The position numbers and the translations under genes are program-made. The notes under the pieces are model-generated. The model saw nothing but the letters and a program-made list of their open reading frames with translations, searched no databases and had not been told where the DNA came from. A DNA stretch of 64,000 nucleotides from Acidovorax sp. GTDB taxonomy: Bacteria > Pseudomonadota > Gammaproteobacteria > Burkholderiales > Burkholderiaceae_C. Shown one piece after another: positions 45,816-54,659 of this stretch. The number at the start of each line of letters is the position of its first letter. Position 1 is the first letter of the stretch. Location of the stretch: the NCBI RefSeq assembly GCF_021287135.1, contig NZ_JAJTBB010000064.1, positions 18,808 through 82,807 of the forward strand. The letters run 5' to 3'.

Positions 45816-46448
45816 TCACTGCAGCATCGCTACCAGCGCCGCCATGTCCGCTGCCGGCTGCGTACCTTCCGCCCGCAAGCCCTGCACCACACCGGCACGG
45901 TCCGCATCCGAGCGGTTCTGGCTGATCTTCCAGACGCCTTCCCAGCGCTCCACGGCCAGCTCCACTCCCACGATGGCGCCCAGCAATTTTTCCAAGTAGT
46001 CGGCCGGCGCATCGTCCACGTGCCAGGGGTGCGGGCGGTGTGCTTCGTGGGCTTCTGTCAGCGTGTGCAGGATCGCGCGCAGGCGCTCGGGGTCGCCGTC
46101 CACCGCGCTGAGCGTGCCGTGCGCGTGCACGGTGGCGTAGTTCCAGGTGGGGACCTGCTTGCCATCGACGGCCTTGGAGGGATACCACGATGGCGACACG
46201 TAAGCCTGCGGCCCGTGGAACACTGCCACCGCCGTTTGCGGCAGCAGCGGCCACAGGCCGTTGCCGCGGCCCACATGGCCCACCAGCGTGCCGCGGGGAC
46301 CGCGTGTGGGGTCCAGGTACAAGGGCACGTGGTTCACATGCAGCGAACCTTCGTGCGCCACGACCAAGGTGGCCAAGGGCTGGGCGCGCACCAGGGCGTG
46401 CAGAGTGGCTGCATCGGTCACCTGGAACTGGCGGTTGGCAATCGTCAT
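45816..46448 (-). CDS. PaiB-like FMN-binding negative transcriptional regulator family protein
   Basis: 210 residues from the ATG at 46448, which has AAGGAG upstream. A split-barrel FMN-binding fold of the PaiB/YdhA-like family is indicated by G-S-L-H-V-N-H-V-P-L-Y-L, G-H-V-G-R-G-N-G-L-W and the hallmark Y-V-S-P-S-W-Y-P-S-K with V-P-T-W-N-Y-A-T-V-H. Bacillus PaiB affects sporulation and protease genes; the role here is unknown. One base separates it from the OsmC-like gene, so the two form an operon. Confidence 0.9.
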   Translation of the reverse strand: MTIANRQFQVTDAATLHALVRAQPLATLVVAHEGSLHVNHVPLYLDPTRGPRGTLVGHVGRGNGLWPLLPQTAVAVFHGPQAYVSPSWYPSKAVDGKQVPTWNYATVHAHGTLSAVDGDPERLRAILHTLTEAHEAHRPHPWHVDDAPADYLEKLLGAIVGVELAVERWEGVWKISQNRSDADRAGVVQGLRAEGTQPAADMAALVAMLQ

Positions 46449-46449
46449 G

Positions 46450-46929
46450 TCAGCCTCCTTCCACTTCCAGCACGGGTGCGCAGTCGATCTGTGTCTTGAC
46501 CGAGTTGGCCAGAAAGCACGCCGCGTGCGCGCGGTGGTGCAGTTCGTCCAGCTGCTCGGCGCTGGGCGCATGGGCCGCGTCGAAGCGGGTCACGGGGCGC
46601 AACTGCACATGGCTGACCACCAACTGCCCCTGCGCATTGCGGTCCATGGTGCCCACGGCCGCGTCGGTATAGCGGTCGAGCCGAAAGCCCGCGCGGCTGG
46701 CGAAGTCCATGAACCACAGCATGTGGCAGCTCGACAGCGCGGCCACGTAGGCCTCCTCGGGGTCCACGGCTGCCGCGTCGGAATACGGCAGCGGCACCAC
46801 ATGGGGCGACGACGAGGCGGGCACGACAGCGCCGCCATCGAACTGCCAGGTGTGGGCGCGGTGGTAGCGCTTGTCCAGAAAGTCATCGGTGCCACGGGTC
46901 CAGGTGATGGTGGCGGTGTGCTTGGCCAT
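46450..46929 (-). CDS. OsmC family protein
   Basis: 159 residues from the ATG at 46929. Two cysteines sit in the OsmC positions: S-S-C-H-M-L-W-F in the helix and A-A-C-F-L-A-N-S near the C-terminus. P-E-E-A-Y-V-A-A-L-S-S-C-H is characteristic of the YhfA/OsmC-like branch. Likely a thiol-dependent hydroperoxide reductase. First gene of the OsmC-PaiB pair, and divergent from the MocR regulator 66 bp away. Confidence 0.92.
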   Translation of the reverse strand: MAKHTATITWTRGTDDFLDKRYHRAHTWQFDGGAVVPASSSPHVVPLPYSDAAAVDPEEAYVAALSSCHMLWFMDFASRAGFRLDRYTDAAVGTMDRNAQGQLVVSHVQLRPVTRFDAAHAPSAEQLDELHHRAHAACFLANSVKTQIDCAPVLEVEGG

Positions 46930-46995
46930 GGGGAAGGTCTTTCTACAATGGTTCTTCAGTTTAGGGTGGCGATCCCGCATTGAAGGAACCAATTC

Positions 46996-48480
46996 ATGCC
47001 CGTTGGCAGAGCCAATACCCCCCGGCCGCCGCGCGCACCAGGCACGGCGCCCGGCCTGCTGCGCCAGCAGGTGTACGAGCAATTGCGCGGCGCCATCGAG
47101 CAAGGCCGCCTGCGCGCCGGCACCCGCCTGCCGCCCTCGCGTGAGCATGCGGCCAGCCTGGGCGTGGCACGCAATACGGTGCTGTGGGCCGTGCAGCGCC
47201 TGCAGGCGGAGGGCTACGTGCAAGCGCGGGTGGGCGACGGCACCTATGTGTCGCAAGCCGTTGCCACCGTGCCTGCCCTGGGCCTGGTGGCGCCGCCGCG
47301 CGGGCTGTCGCGGCGCGGGCAGCTGATTGCCGAGACAGCGGCGCGGTGGCGCCCGCCGCATGTGGCGGCGCGTGCGTTCCGCATCGGCGCGCCAGAGGTG
47401 GACACGTTTCCCTTTGCGCTGTGGGACCGGCTGGCGCGCCAGGCCAGCGGCCGCCAGCGCAGTGCCCGCGCGCAGTACCTGGACCCGGCCGGCGACCCCG
47501 ATTTGCGCCAGGCCATCGCGCTGTGGCTGTGGGCCTCGCGCGGCATCCGCTGTGATGCGGCGCAGGTGGTGGTGTGCTCGGGTTCGCAGCAGGGCATCGA
47601 CCTGATCGCGCGGTTGCTGTTGGACGCGGGCGACGAGGTGCTGGTGGAAGACCCCGGCTATCCCGGCATCCGCGCCAGCCTGCTGGGCCACGGCGCGCTG
47701 GCCCGGCCCGTGGCGCTGGACGCGCAGGGCCTGTGCATTGACGAGGGTGCTGCGCAATGGCCCGGCGCGCGCATGGCGGTCGTCACGCCCACGCACCAGT
47801 TCCCCACCGGCGTGGGCATGGGCCTGGCCCGGCGCCAGGCCCTGCTGCACTGGGCACGCGCGCACGACGCCTGGGTGGTGGAAGACGACTACGACGGCGA
47901 GTTCCAGTACGGCAAGAACGATGGCAAGGCCCAGCGCGTGCCCGCACTGTGCAGCCTGCCGGGCTCGGAACGCGTGCTCTACGTGGGCACCTTCAGCAAG
48001 ACGCTGCACCCCGGCCTGCGCCTGGGCTTTGTGATCGTGCCGCCCGCGCTGGTGGAGGCTTTTGCCATGGCCCGCGCCATCACCGACCGGCACGCACCGG
48101 GTGATGCGCAGGCGGTGCTTGCGCGCTTCATTGCCGAAGGCCACCTGCTGCGCCACCTGCGCCAGATGCGCGAGCTGTACCAGGCGCGTCAGCGCGTGCT
48201 GATCGAAGCCCTGGCCGACGCGAGCGACGGCGCCCTGCAGCTTGTGCCCAGCGACCGGGGCATGCACCTGCTGCATGAAGCCGCGTTGGGCAGCGATGAC
48301 GAGACGCTGAGCCGCCGCGCGCTCACCGCCGGGGTGATGCTGGCGCCGTTGTCACGCTATGCGATGCAGTCGCCGCGCAGGGGATGGCTGCTGGGCTACG
48401 CGGGATATGCCGAGGCGGAGATCCGCGCCGCAGCGCGCGTAGTGGGCGGACTCACGCGCAGGCTGCGGAGAATGGTGTGA
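46996..48480 (+). CDS. MocR-type regulator: GntR winged helix fused to aminotransferase domain (PdxR-like)
   Basis: 494 residues. The GntR helix-turn-helix (about 20-90) contains R-L-P-P-S-R-E-H-A-A-S-L-G-V-A-R-N-T-V. The rest is a fold-type I aminotransferase-like domain whose PLP lysine is Lys335 in G-T-F-S-K-T-L-H-P-G-L-R-L-G-F. D-D-Y-D-G-E-F-Q-Y binds the cofactor ring. Such proteins use PLP as effector. The divergent OsmC-PaiB operon is the natural target; no pdxST genes are near. Confidence 0.93.
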   Translation: MPVGRANTPRPPRAPGTAPGLLRQQVYEQLRGAIEQGRLRAGTRLPPSREHAASLGVARNTVLWAVQRLQAEGYVQARVGDGTYVSQAVATVPALGLVAPPRGLSRRGQLIAETAARWRPPHVAARAFRIGAPEVDTFPFALWDRLARQASGRQRSARAQYLDPAGDPDLRQAIALWLWASRGIRCDAAQVVVCSGSQQGIDLIARLLLDAGDEVLVEDPGYPGIRASLLGHGALARPVALDAQGLCIDEGAAQWPGARMAVVTPTHQFPTGVGMGLARRQALLHWARAHDAWVVEDDYDGEFQYGKNDGKAQRVPALCSLPGSERVLYVGTFSKTLHPGLRLGFVIVPPALVEAFAMARAITDRHAPGDAQAVLARFIAEGHLLRHLRQMRELYQARQRVLIEALADASDGALQLVPSDRGMHLLHEAALGSDDETLSRRALTAGVMLAPLSRYAMQSPRRGWLLGYAGYAEAEIRAAARVVGGLTRRLRRMV

Positions 48481-48496
48481 GTCCGCATGAATCACC

Positions 48497-48565
48497 TTGA
48501 ACCGTTCACGCTGAGCCTGTCGAAGCGCCGCGCAAGGCTTCGGCAGGCTCAGCCCGAACGGATTT
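48497..48565. repeat. Repeat family D copy 2 (between convergent genes)
   Basis: CCGTTC ACG CTGAGCCTGTCGAAGC pairs with GCTTCGGCAGGCTCAGCCCGAACGG across a 9-nt loop, followed by ATTTTT. It lies between the convergent MocR and MBL-fold genes and likely terminates transcription. It also encodes the last residues of the MBL-fold protein. Confidence 0.8.
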
Positions 48566-49762
48566 TTCCAGTGCAAAGAGGCCGATATCAGGCTGCGGGG
48601 CCAGGGCAGCGCTGCGGTCTGCCAGCGTCGACCCCACGCCCTGCGGCTCCACCTTGCGCCACCAGTGCGTGGACAGCGCCGGCGCGCGGATGTCCAGCCG
48701 CTCGCCCATGACGGGCGCCACCAGCGGCACCTGGGCCGCTACGGCCAGCGCGGTGATGCGCTCGAACGGTTCCACCCACGGGTGCAGCGACAGGTCGAAC
48801 GTGCCGTTGTGGATCGGAAAGAGGTGGCGGCCCTGCACGTCCAGATGTGCCTGCAGGCTTTCCTCAGGGTGCATGTGGATGTCCGGCCAGTCGGCGTTGT
48901 AGGCGCCGGTTTCGATCAGCGTCAGGTCGAACGGGCCCAAGCGCTCGCCTATGGTCTTGAAGCCATCGAAGTAGCCGGTGTCGCCGCTGAAGAAGATGCG
49001 CGTCTGCTCCGTGCCCTGCCCGGCGATCAGCACCCACGAGGCCCACAGCGTGCTGTTGCCGTCGCGCAGGCCGCGCCCGGAAAAATGCTGCGCCGGCGTG
49101 GCCACCAGCTGCAGCCCGGCGAGGGTGGTGCCCTGCCACCAGTCGAACTGCTGCACCTTGGCGGCCGGCACGCCCCAGCTGATGAGCCGGTCACCCACGC
49201 CCAGCGGGGTGACGAAGTGCTCCACCTTGGGCGCGAGCTTCTGGATGGCGGCGTAGTCCAGGTGGTCGTAATGATCGTGCGACAGGATCACGCCGGTGAT
49301 GGGCGGCAACTCGTCGATGGTGATGGGCGGCGCATGGAAGCGCTTGGGGCCCAGGAACTGGAAGGGGGAGGCGCGCTCGGAAAACACCGGGTCGGTCAGC
49401 CAGAACCCGCCGTTGATCTTGAACAGCAGCGTGGAATGCCCCAGGCGCCACAGGCTCAGGTCGGGCGCAGCCAGCAGGTCCGAGCGCATCACGGGATACA
49501 CCGGCACGGGCGCGCGCGGCACCGAGTCATCGGGCTTGCCCGTGGCAAAGCGCCACATCACCTGCAGCGTCTTGAGGGTGCCCAGCGTGTGGCGGGGCGC
49601 CGCGTTGCGGAACTTGCCGCCCGCGAATTGCGGCGACTGCGCATGGGCGGGCACCGGCTGGGCGGCGCTGGAGAAGAAGCGGTAGGCCATGGCGATCAGA
49701 ACGATGGTGGCGACACAAAGTGCCGGGAGCAGGCGGCGGTGTGGAGCGGCGGGGAAAGTCAC
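48506..49762 (-). CDS. Membrane-anchored metallo-beta-lactamase-fold hydrolase (NAPE-PLD/UlaG-like)
   Basis: 418 residues from a GTG at 49762, chosen because it precedes a single membrane anchor (about 10-30). A weaker possibility is a Met inside the anchor. Metal motif H-D-H-Y-D-H-L-D, with G-H-S-T-L-L-F, D-P-V-F-S-E-R, P-A-Q-H-F-S-G-R-G and F-S-G-D-T-G-Y downstream. Similar proteins hydrolyse N-acyl phosphatidylethanolamines or related lipids, but the substrate here is unproven. The C-terminal V-R-A-E-P-A-E-A-L-R-G-A-S-T-G-S-A is encoded by a family D repeat. Divergent from a TetR gene. Confidence 0.9.
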   Translation of the reverse strand: MTFPAAPHRRLLPALCVATIVLIAMAYRFFSSAAQPVPAHAQSPQFAGGKFRNAAPRHTLGTLKTLQVMWRFATGKPDDSVPRAPVPVYPVMRSDLLAAPDLSLWRLGHSTLLFKINGGFWLTDPVFSERASPFQFLGPKRFHAPPITIDELPPITGVILSHDHYDHLDYAAIQKLAPKVEHFVTPLGVGDRLISWGVPAAKVQQFDWWQGTTLAGLQLVATPAQHFSGRGLRDGNSTLWASWVLIAGQGTEQTRIFFSGDTGYFDGFKTIGERLGPFDLTLIETGAYNADWPDIHMHPEESLQAHLDVQGRHLFPIHNGTFDLSLHPWVEPFERITALAVAAQVPLVAPVMGERLDIRAPALSTHWWRKVEPQGVGSTLADRSAALAPQPDIGLFALEKSVRAEPAEALRGASTGSA

Positions 49763-49783
49763 CGGATCTGCGACGTAAGAAAT

Positions 49784-49833
49784 TACACTGCACAGTGTAG
49801 TTCGCTTTTCAAAAAAGTAAACTGCTGGGTGTA
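49784..49833. promoter_or_regulatory. Two operator-like palindromes between MBL-fold and tetR genes
   Basis: Site 1 is TACACTG CA CAGTGTA, a perfect palindrome at 49784-49799. Site 2, TAAACTGCTGGGTGTA at 49818-49833, matches it at 12 of 16 positions. Their centres are 34 bp apart in the 81-bp gap between the two start codons. They are likely TetR binding sites for auto- and divergent regulation. Confidence 0.75.
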
Positions 49834-49843
49834 AAATTTGCCC

Positions 49844-50581
49844 ATGCCCGCTGTCCAGCCACCCGCCCGCCTCACCGACCGCAAACGCGACGCCATCGTG
49901 CAGGCCGCCATTGGCGAGTTCCGCGAGCACGGCTTCAACGGCACCAGCATGGACCGCGTGGCCGCGGCGGCGGATGTCTCCAAGCGCACGGTGTACAACC
50001 ACTTTCCCAGCAAGGAAGAGCTGTTCGAGGCCATCCTGCTGTTGATGTGGGAGCGTAGCCAGTCGCCCGACGAACTGGCCTATGCCCCCGCGCGCCCGCT
50101 GCGCGACCAGCTGATGGACCTGCTGGCGCAAAAGATGCGCCTGCTCAACGACGCGAGCTTCATCGACCTGAGCCGCGTGGCCATGGCCGACTTGATGCAC
50201 ATGCCCGAACGTGCGCGCGGCATCACCGCCAAGCTCTCGGCCAAGGAAGAAGGCCTGCCCCGCTGGCTGCGGGCCGCCCAGCAGGACGGCCGCCTGCGCG
50301 CCACCATGGATGTGCCCTATGCGGCCCAGCAGCTGCAGGGCATGGTCAAGGCCTTTGCGTTCTGGCCCCAGCTGGCCATGGGCCAGCCGCCCTTGAGCGC
50401 AGCGCAACAGCAGCAGGTGCTGGGCGATGCGGTGGATATGTTTCTGGGGTTCTACAACGCGCCCACCCAGGAGGCCAAGGCCCCCGCAAAAAAAGCCGCG
50501 ATTGGGCGCACGGGCAAGGCAGCGGCAGCCCCGGTTGCCACCGCTGCGAGACCTGCCTCTCGCCGCGCGCCGGCGCGCTGA
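49844..50581 (+). CDS. TetR family transcriptional regulator
   Basis: 245 residues from the ATG at 49844. The N-terminal helix-turn-helix (about 12-58) has A-I-G-E-F-R-E-H-G-F-N-G-T-S-M-D-R-V-A and V-S-K-R-T-V-Y-N-H-F-P-S-K-E-E-L-F. The C-terminal ligand domain is followed by a Lys/Ala/Pro-rich tail of about 40 residues. Two palindromes precede the gene. The divergent hydrolase is the likely partner target. Confidence 0.93.
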   Translation: MPAVQPPARLTDRKRDAIVQAAIGEFREHGFNGTSMDRVAAAADVSKRTVYNHFPSKEELFEAILLLMWERSQSPDELAYAPARPLRDQLMDLLAQKMRLLNDASFIDLSRVAMADLMHMPERARGITAKLSAKEEGLPRWLRAAQQDGRLRATMDVPYAAQQLQGMVKAFAFWPQLAMGQPPLSAAQQQQVLGDAVDMFLGFYNAPTQEAKAPAKKAAIGRTGKAAAAPVATAARPASRRAPAR

Positions 50582-50670
50582 CCAACGTCGCCACGCTGGC
50601 CAGCAAGCCAGCGTGAGGAGCGATTTGCACTACGCTCGCCCGTTCTTTTTCCACGCAGCCTGACACCAAG

Positions 50671-51249
50671 ATGCCCCTTGCTCCCTACCTCGACACCGCC
50701 CCGGCCCTGGACACCGGCGTCTACCTCCACGAGTCCGCCCAGGTCATCGGCAACGTCACGCTGGGCCGCGACAGCTCGGTCTGGTGCAACGCCGTGCTGC
50801 GCGGCGATGTGAACCGCATCACCGTGGGCGTGTGCAGCAACGTGCAGGACCTGACCATGGGCCACGTCTCGCACCGCAACGCGGCCAAGCCCGAGGGCTC
50901 GCCGCTGGTGATTGGCGACTACGTCACGGTGGGCCACTCGGTCATCCTGCACGGCTGCCGCATCGGCAACGAATGCCTCATCGGCATGGGCTCCATCGTC
51001 ATGGACGACGCCATCATCGAAGACCGCGTGATGCTGGGCGCGGGCAGCCTGGTCTCGCCCGGCAAGGTGCTGGAGAGCGGGTACCTCTACATCGGCCGGC
51101 CCGCCGTGCGCCAGCGCGCGCTGAGCGACGCGGAAATCGCGTACCTCAAGTATTCGGCCGAGCACTATGTGCGGGTGAAGAACAACTATCTTGCGGGCGC
51201 CCCGCATGCGGCCGCAGTGCCGCCTGCGCCACTTGCCAGCAAGGGATAA
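50671..51249 (+). CDS. Gamma carbonic anhydrase family protein
   Basis: 192 residues with left-handed beta-helix hexapeptide repeats. Predicted metal ligands are His68 (G-H-V-S-H), His89 (V-G-H-S) and His94 (L-H-G-C). G-R-D-S-S-V-W-C-N-A-V-L-R-G-D and the C-terminal helix with R-Q-R-A-L-S-D-A-E-I fit the YrdA/PaaY group. Catalytic activity of this group varies. It lies 73 bp before the radical SAM gene on the same strand. Confidence 0.94.
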   Translation: MPLAPYLDTAPALDTGVYLHESAQVIGNVTLGRDSSVWCNAVLRGDVNRITVGVCSNVQDLTMGHVSHRNAAKPEGSPLVIGDYVTVGHSVILHGCRIGNECLIGMGSIVMDDAIIEDRVMLGAGSLVSPGKVLESGYLYIGRPAVRQRALSDAEIAYLKYSAEHYVRVKNNYLAGAPHAAAVPPAPLASKG

Positions 51250-51322
51250 GGCCGCGCCGGGATAATTGCAGGCCCACGATCCCTGCGGCGGCACCGCATC
51301 GCCCACAGCCTGTTTTTTCCAC

Positions 51323-53269
51323 ATGTCCGCCGTCGCCTCCTCCACCACGTCGCAGCGCGTGCTCTCCGTCATCCCGCCGATGACGCAGTTGAACACGCCG
51401 TACCCCTCCACCGCCTACCTCACCGGTTTCCTGCGTTCCCGCGGGGTGGAGGCGGTGCAGGAGGACCTGGCGCTGGCCCTGGTGCTGCGCCTGCTCTCGC
51501 CCGAAGGCCTGAAGGACGTGGCTGAGCGGGTGCAGGCCCTGCCCGCAAAAAAGCGCAGCCCCGCCGTGCAGTCCTTCGTGGCCCAGCAGGACCGCTACCT
51601 CGCCACCATCGGCCCCGCCATAGCCTTTTTGCAGGGCCGCGACAGCACCCTGGCCCACCGCATCGTGGGCCGGCACTACCTGCCCGAAGGGCCGCGCTTT
51701 GCCTCGCTGGACGTGTACGTGGATGACGAAGGCGGCGATCCGCTGGGCTGGGCCTTTGGCGCGCTGGGCCTGACGGACAAGGCCAAGCACCTGGCCACGC
51801 TGTACCTGAACGACCTGGCCGATGTGCTGCGCGACGCGGTGGACGAGCGCTTCGAGTTTGTGCGCTATGCCGAATCGCTGGCGGGCAGCCAGCCCACGTT
51901 TGACCCGCTGGCCGAAGCGCTCGCCAAAGCCCAGATTTCGCCCACGCTGGTGGACGCGCTGCTGGCGCAGCTCACGCACGCGGCCATCGCCCGCCACCAG
52001 CCCACGGTGGTGCTGCTGTCCGTACCGTTCCCCGGCTCGGTGTACGCGGCCTTTCGCATCGCGCAGGCCATCAAGGCACAGCACCCGCACATCACCACCG
52101 TGCTGGGCGGCGGCTTTGTGAACACCGAGCTGCGCGAGCTGGCCGAGCCGCGCGTGTTCGACTTTTTCGACTACGTGACGCTGGACGCGGGCGAGCGCCC
52201 GCTGCTGGCGCTGCTGGAACACCTGCGCGGCGAGCGCGGCCGGCAGCGGCTGGTGCGCACCTTTGTGCGCAACGATGAAGAAGGCGGCGACGGCGCGGTG
52301 CAGTACCTCAACCTGATGGAAGCCGACATCGCCTTCGCCGAGGTGGGCACACCCACCTGGGACGGCCTGCCACTGGACCGCTACCTCTCGCTGCTGGACA
52401 TGCTCAACCCCATGCACCGGCTGTGGAGCGATGGGCGCTGGAACAAGCTGACGGTGGCGCATGGTTGCTACTGGAAGAAGTGCAGCTTCTGCGACGTGAG
52501 CCTGGACTACATCAGCCGCTACGAAGGCGCAAGTGCTGGCGTGCTGGCCGACCGCATCGACGCCATCGTGCGCGAGACGGGGCAGACCGGCTTCCACTTT
52601 GTGGACGAAGCCGCACCGCCCAAGGCCCTCAAGGCCCTGGCCACCGAGCTGATTGCGCGCAATGCCGGCATCAGCTGGTGGGGCAATGTGCGGTTTGAAA
52701 AAACCTTCACCCCCGAGCTGGCCGAGCTGCTGGCCGACAGCGGCTGTATCGCCATCTCGGGCGGGCTGGAGGTCGCGTCGGACCGGTTGCTGAACCTGAT
52801 GAAAAAAGGCGTGTCCGTGGACCAGGTGGCGCGCGTGACCAAGGCCTTCAGCGAGGTGGGCATCCTGGTGCATGCGTACCTGATGTACGGCTTTCCCACC
52901 CAGACGGTGCAGGACACGGTGGACGCGCTGGAATACGTGCGCCAGCTGTTCGCCAACGGCTGCATCCAGAGCGGTTTTTTCCACCGCTTTGCCTGCACCG
53001 TGCATTCACCCGTCGGCCAGAACCCTGCGGAATACGGCGTGACCCTGGCGCCCCTGCCGCCCGGCGCCTTTGCCAAGAACGACGTGGCCTTCATCGACCC
53101 CACGGGCGTGGACCACGACGCGCTGGGCGCCGGCCTGAAGAAAGCCATCTACAACTACATGCACGGCATTGGGCTGGAAGAAGACGTGCGCATGTGGTTC
53201 CCCTTCAAGGTACCCAAGACCACGGTGCGGCGGGACCGCATCGAGCGGGCGCTGCGCGAGCGCGGGTAG
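51323..53269 (+). CDS. B12-binding domain radical SAM protein
   Basis: 648 residues from the ATG at 51323. The N-terminal part begins S-V-I-P-P-M-T-Q-L-N-T-P-Y-P-S, typical of cobalamin-binding radical SAM enzymes, and includes a Rossmann-like B12 region with V-L-G-G-G-F-V-N-T. The radical SAM cluster cysteines are Cys382, Cys387 and Cys390 (C-Y-W-K-K-C-S-F-C), a CX4CX2C form instead of the commoner CX3CX2C. The product is unknown. No maturase, precursor peptide or pathway gene accompanies it, so the role cannot be inferred. Confidence 0.92.
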   Translation: MSAVASSTTSQRVLSVIPPMTQLNTPYPSTAYLTGFLRSRGVEAVQEDLALALVLRLLSPEGLKDVAERVQALPAKKRSPAVQSFVAQQDRYLATIGPAIAFLQGRDSTLAHRIVGRHYLPEGPRFASLDVYVDDEGGDPLGWAFGALGLTDKAKHLATLYLNDLADVLRDAVDERFEFVRYAESLAGSQPTFDPLAEALAKAQISPTLVDALLAQLTHAAIARHQPTVVLLSVPFPGSVYAAFRIAQAIKAQHPHITTVLGGGFVNTELRELAEPRVFDFFDYVTLDAGERPLLALLEHLRGERGRQRLVRTFVRNDEEGGDGAVQYLNLMEADIAFAEVGTPTWDGLPLDRYLSLLDMLNPMHRLWSDGRWNKLTVAHGCYWKKCSFCDVSLDYISRYEGASAGVLADRIDAIVRETGQTGFHFVDEAAPPKALKALATELIARNAGISWWGNVRFEKTFTPELAELLADSGCIAISGGLEVASDRLLNLMKKGVSVDQVARVTKAFSEVGILVHAYLMYGFPTQTVQDTVDALEYVRQLFANGCIQSGFFHRFACTVHSPVGQNPAEYGVTLAPLPPGAFAKNDVAFIDPTGVDHDALGAGLKKAIYNYMHGIGLEEDVRMWFPFKVPKTTVRRDRIERALRERG

Positions 53270-53299
53270 CCGGCCCACGCGCGCCGCTTTCACCCGTCC

Positions 53300-54550
53300 T
53301 CAGCCGCGCCGGCGCAGCCCCCAGGCGCTGGCCGACGCCAGCGCACACAGGCCCGCCACGCCCAGCCAGCCGCCGTGCGCCAGCGCCTGGCTGCCCAGGG
53401 CCGAGCCCAGCGCCATGCCGATGAACATGCCCGTCAGCAGCAGCGCATTCAGGCGGCTGCGGGCGGCGGGCTCCAGCCGGTACACCAGGGTCTGGTGGCC
53501 CACCAGCGCCACTTGCACGCCAAAGTCGAACGCCACGGTCACCGCCACCATCAGGGCCAGCTGCCAGGCCGCGGGCAGCAGCTCGCCGCCTGCCAGCAGG
53601 GCGAACGAGCCCGCCACAATGGCCGCGCCCCAGCGCACCACGCGCAGCGGGCCATAGCGGTCGGACCAGCGGCCCGCCCACGGCGCGCCCAGCGCACCCA
53701 CCACGCCCGCCAGGCCGAAGGCACCGGCCACTGCGCTGCCCAGGCCAAAGCGCTGCTGCAGCACGATGGCCAACGTGGACCAGAACGCGCTGAACGCGAT
53801 GGACAGCAGGCCCTGCGTCCACACCGCGCGGCGCAGCTCGCCATGGGTGCGCCACAGCGAGCCCAGCGACGCCAGCAGCGCCCCGTAGCCCAGCGACGTG
53901 ACCGGCGCCATGCGCGGCAGGCCCCGCGCGCACACCAGCCCGATGGCCAGCACCAGCAACGCCCCCACGCCGTACACCGCGCGCCAGCCGGCCCACTGGC
54001 CCAGCAGGCCGCTGAACACGCGCGACAGCAAGATGCCCAGCAGCAGCCCGGTCATCACCTGGCCCACCACCCGGCCCCGCTGCGCATCGGGCGCCAGCGT
54101 GGCGGCGGCGGGCACGATGTCTTGTGCCAGCGTGGCCAGCACGCCGGCCACCAGGGCGGCGGCCCACAGCGCGTGCACGCCGGGCGCCAGCGCGCACCAG
54201 GCCAGCGCCAGGGCCAGGCCCACGGCCTTGCCGCCGATCAGCAGGCGGCGGTCCCACCGGTCGCCCAGCGGCGCCAGCAGCAGGATGCCCAGCGCGTAGC
54301 CCAGCTGGGTGAGGGTGGGCACGGCCCCCACCGCCGTGGGGGTGCTGCCGAGGCTGGACGCCATCAGGCCCAGCAGCGGCTGGCTGAAGTACAGCGTGGC
54401 GGCGCCCAGGCCGGCGCCCGTGGCCAGCAACCCCACCAGCGCGGGCGCCAGGCCTCCTCCTGCGGTGGGGGCCGCGGCCGCCGTTGGCGAAGACGCTGAA
54501 GCAGCGGACACCGCAACAGAAGGGGAGGGGGAAGGGGACGAAACAGACAT
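53300..54550 (-). CDS. MFS transporter, substrate unknown
   Basis: 416 residues from the ATG at 54550. A Ser/Ala/Pro-rich N-terminal tail of about 40 residues precedes 12 membrane segments. The A-P-L-G-D-R-W-D-R-R loop 2-3 signature is clear. The pattern T-L-Y-F-S-Q-P-L-L and a dimer-like symmetry resemble efflux carriers of the YnfM/AraJ-like type. A different frame across the same DNA is also open but has non-protein-like composition and is rejected. Divergent from the LysR gene, which probably regulates it. Confidence 0.9.
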   Translation of the reverse strand: MSVSSPSPSPSVAVSAASASSPTAAAAPTAGGGLAPALVGLLATGAGLGAATLYFSQPLLGLMASSLGSTPTAVGAVPTLTQLGYALGILLLAPLGDRWDRRLLIGGKAVGLALALAWCALAPGVHALWAAALVAGVLATLAQDIVPAAATLAPDAQRGRVVGQVMTGLLLGILLSRVFSGLLGQWAGWRAVYGVGALLVLAIGLVCARGLPRMAPVTSLGYGALLASLGSLWRTHGELRRAVWTQGLLSIAFSAFWSTLAIVLQQRFGLGSAVAGAFGLAGVVGALGAPWAGRWSDRYGPLRVVRWGAAIVAGSFALLAGGELLPAAWQLALMVAVTVAFDFGVQVALVGHQTLVYRLEPAARSRLNALLLTGMFIGMALGSALGSQALAHGGWLGVAGLCALASASAWGLRRRG

Positions 54551-54644
54551 GGCAGCAGGCGAACCGGGTTCGCGGTGAGTCAACGATGCCGAATTCTCGG
54601 AACGTATGACCATCCTGGGTAGATGGCGCCATTGCACATTTGCT

Positions 54645-54659
54645 ATACGCTCAGCGTAT
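54645..54659. promoter_or_regulatory. LysR-type operator palindrome overlapping the LysR start codon
   Basis: ATACGCT C AGCGTAT is a perfect palindrome of the T-N11-A type. Its last bases include the AT of the LysR ATG at 54658. Located in the 107-bp gap between the divergent MFS and LysR genes. Confidence 0.65.

Noticed and set aside
53205-54632. 475-codon minus-strand frame overlapping the second MFS gene
   Set aside because: Gly/Arg/Ala-rich product without transporter features. The overlapping frame at 53300-54550 has 12 membrane segments and MFS motifs.
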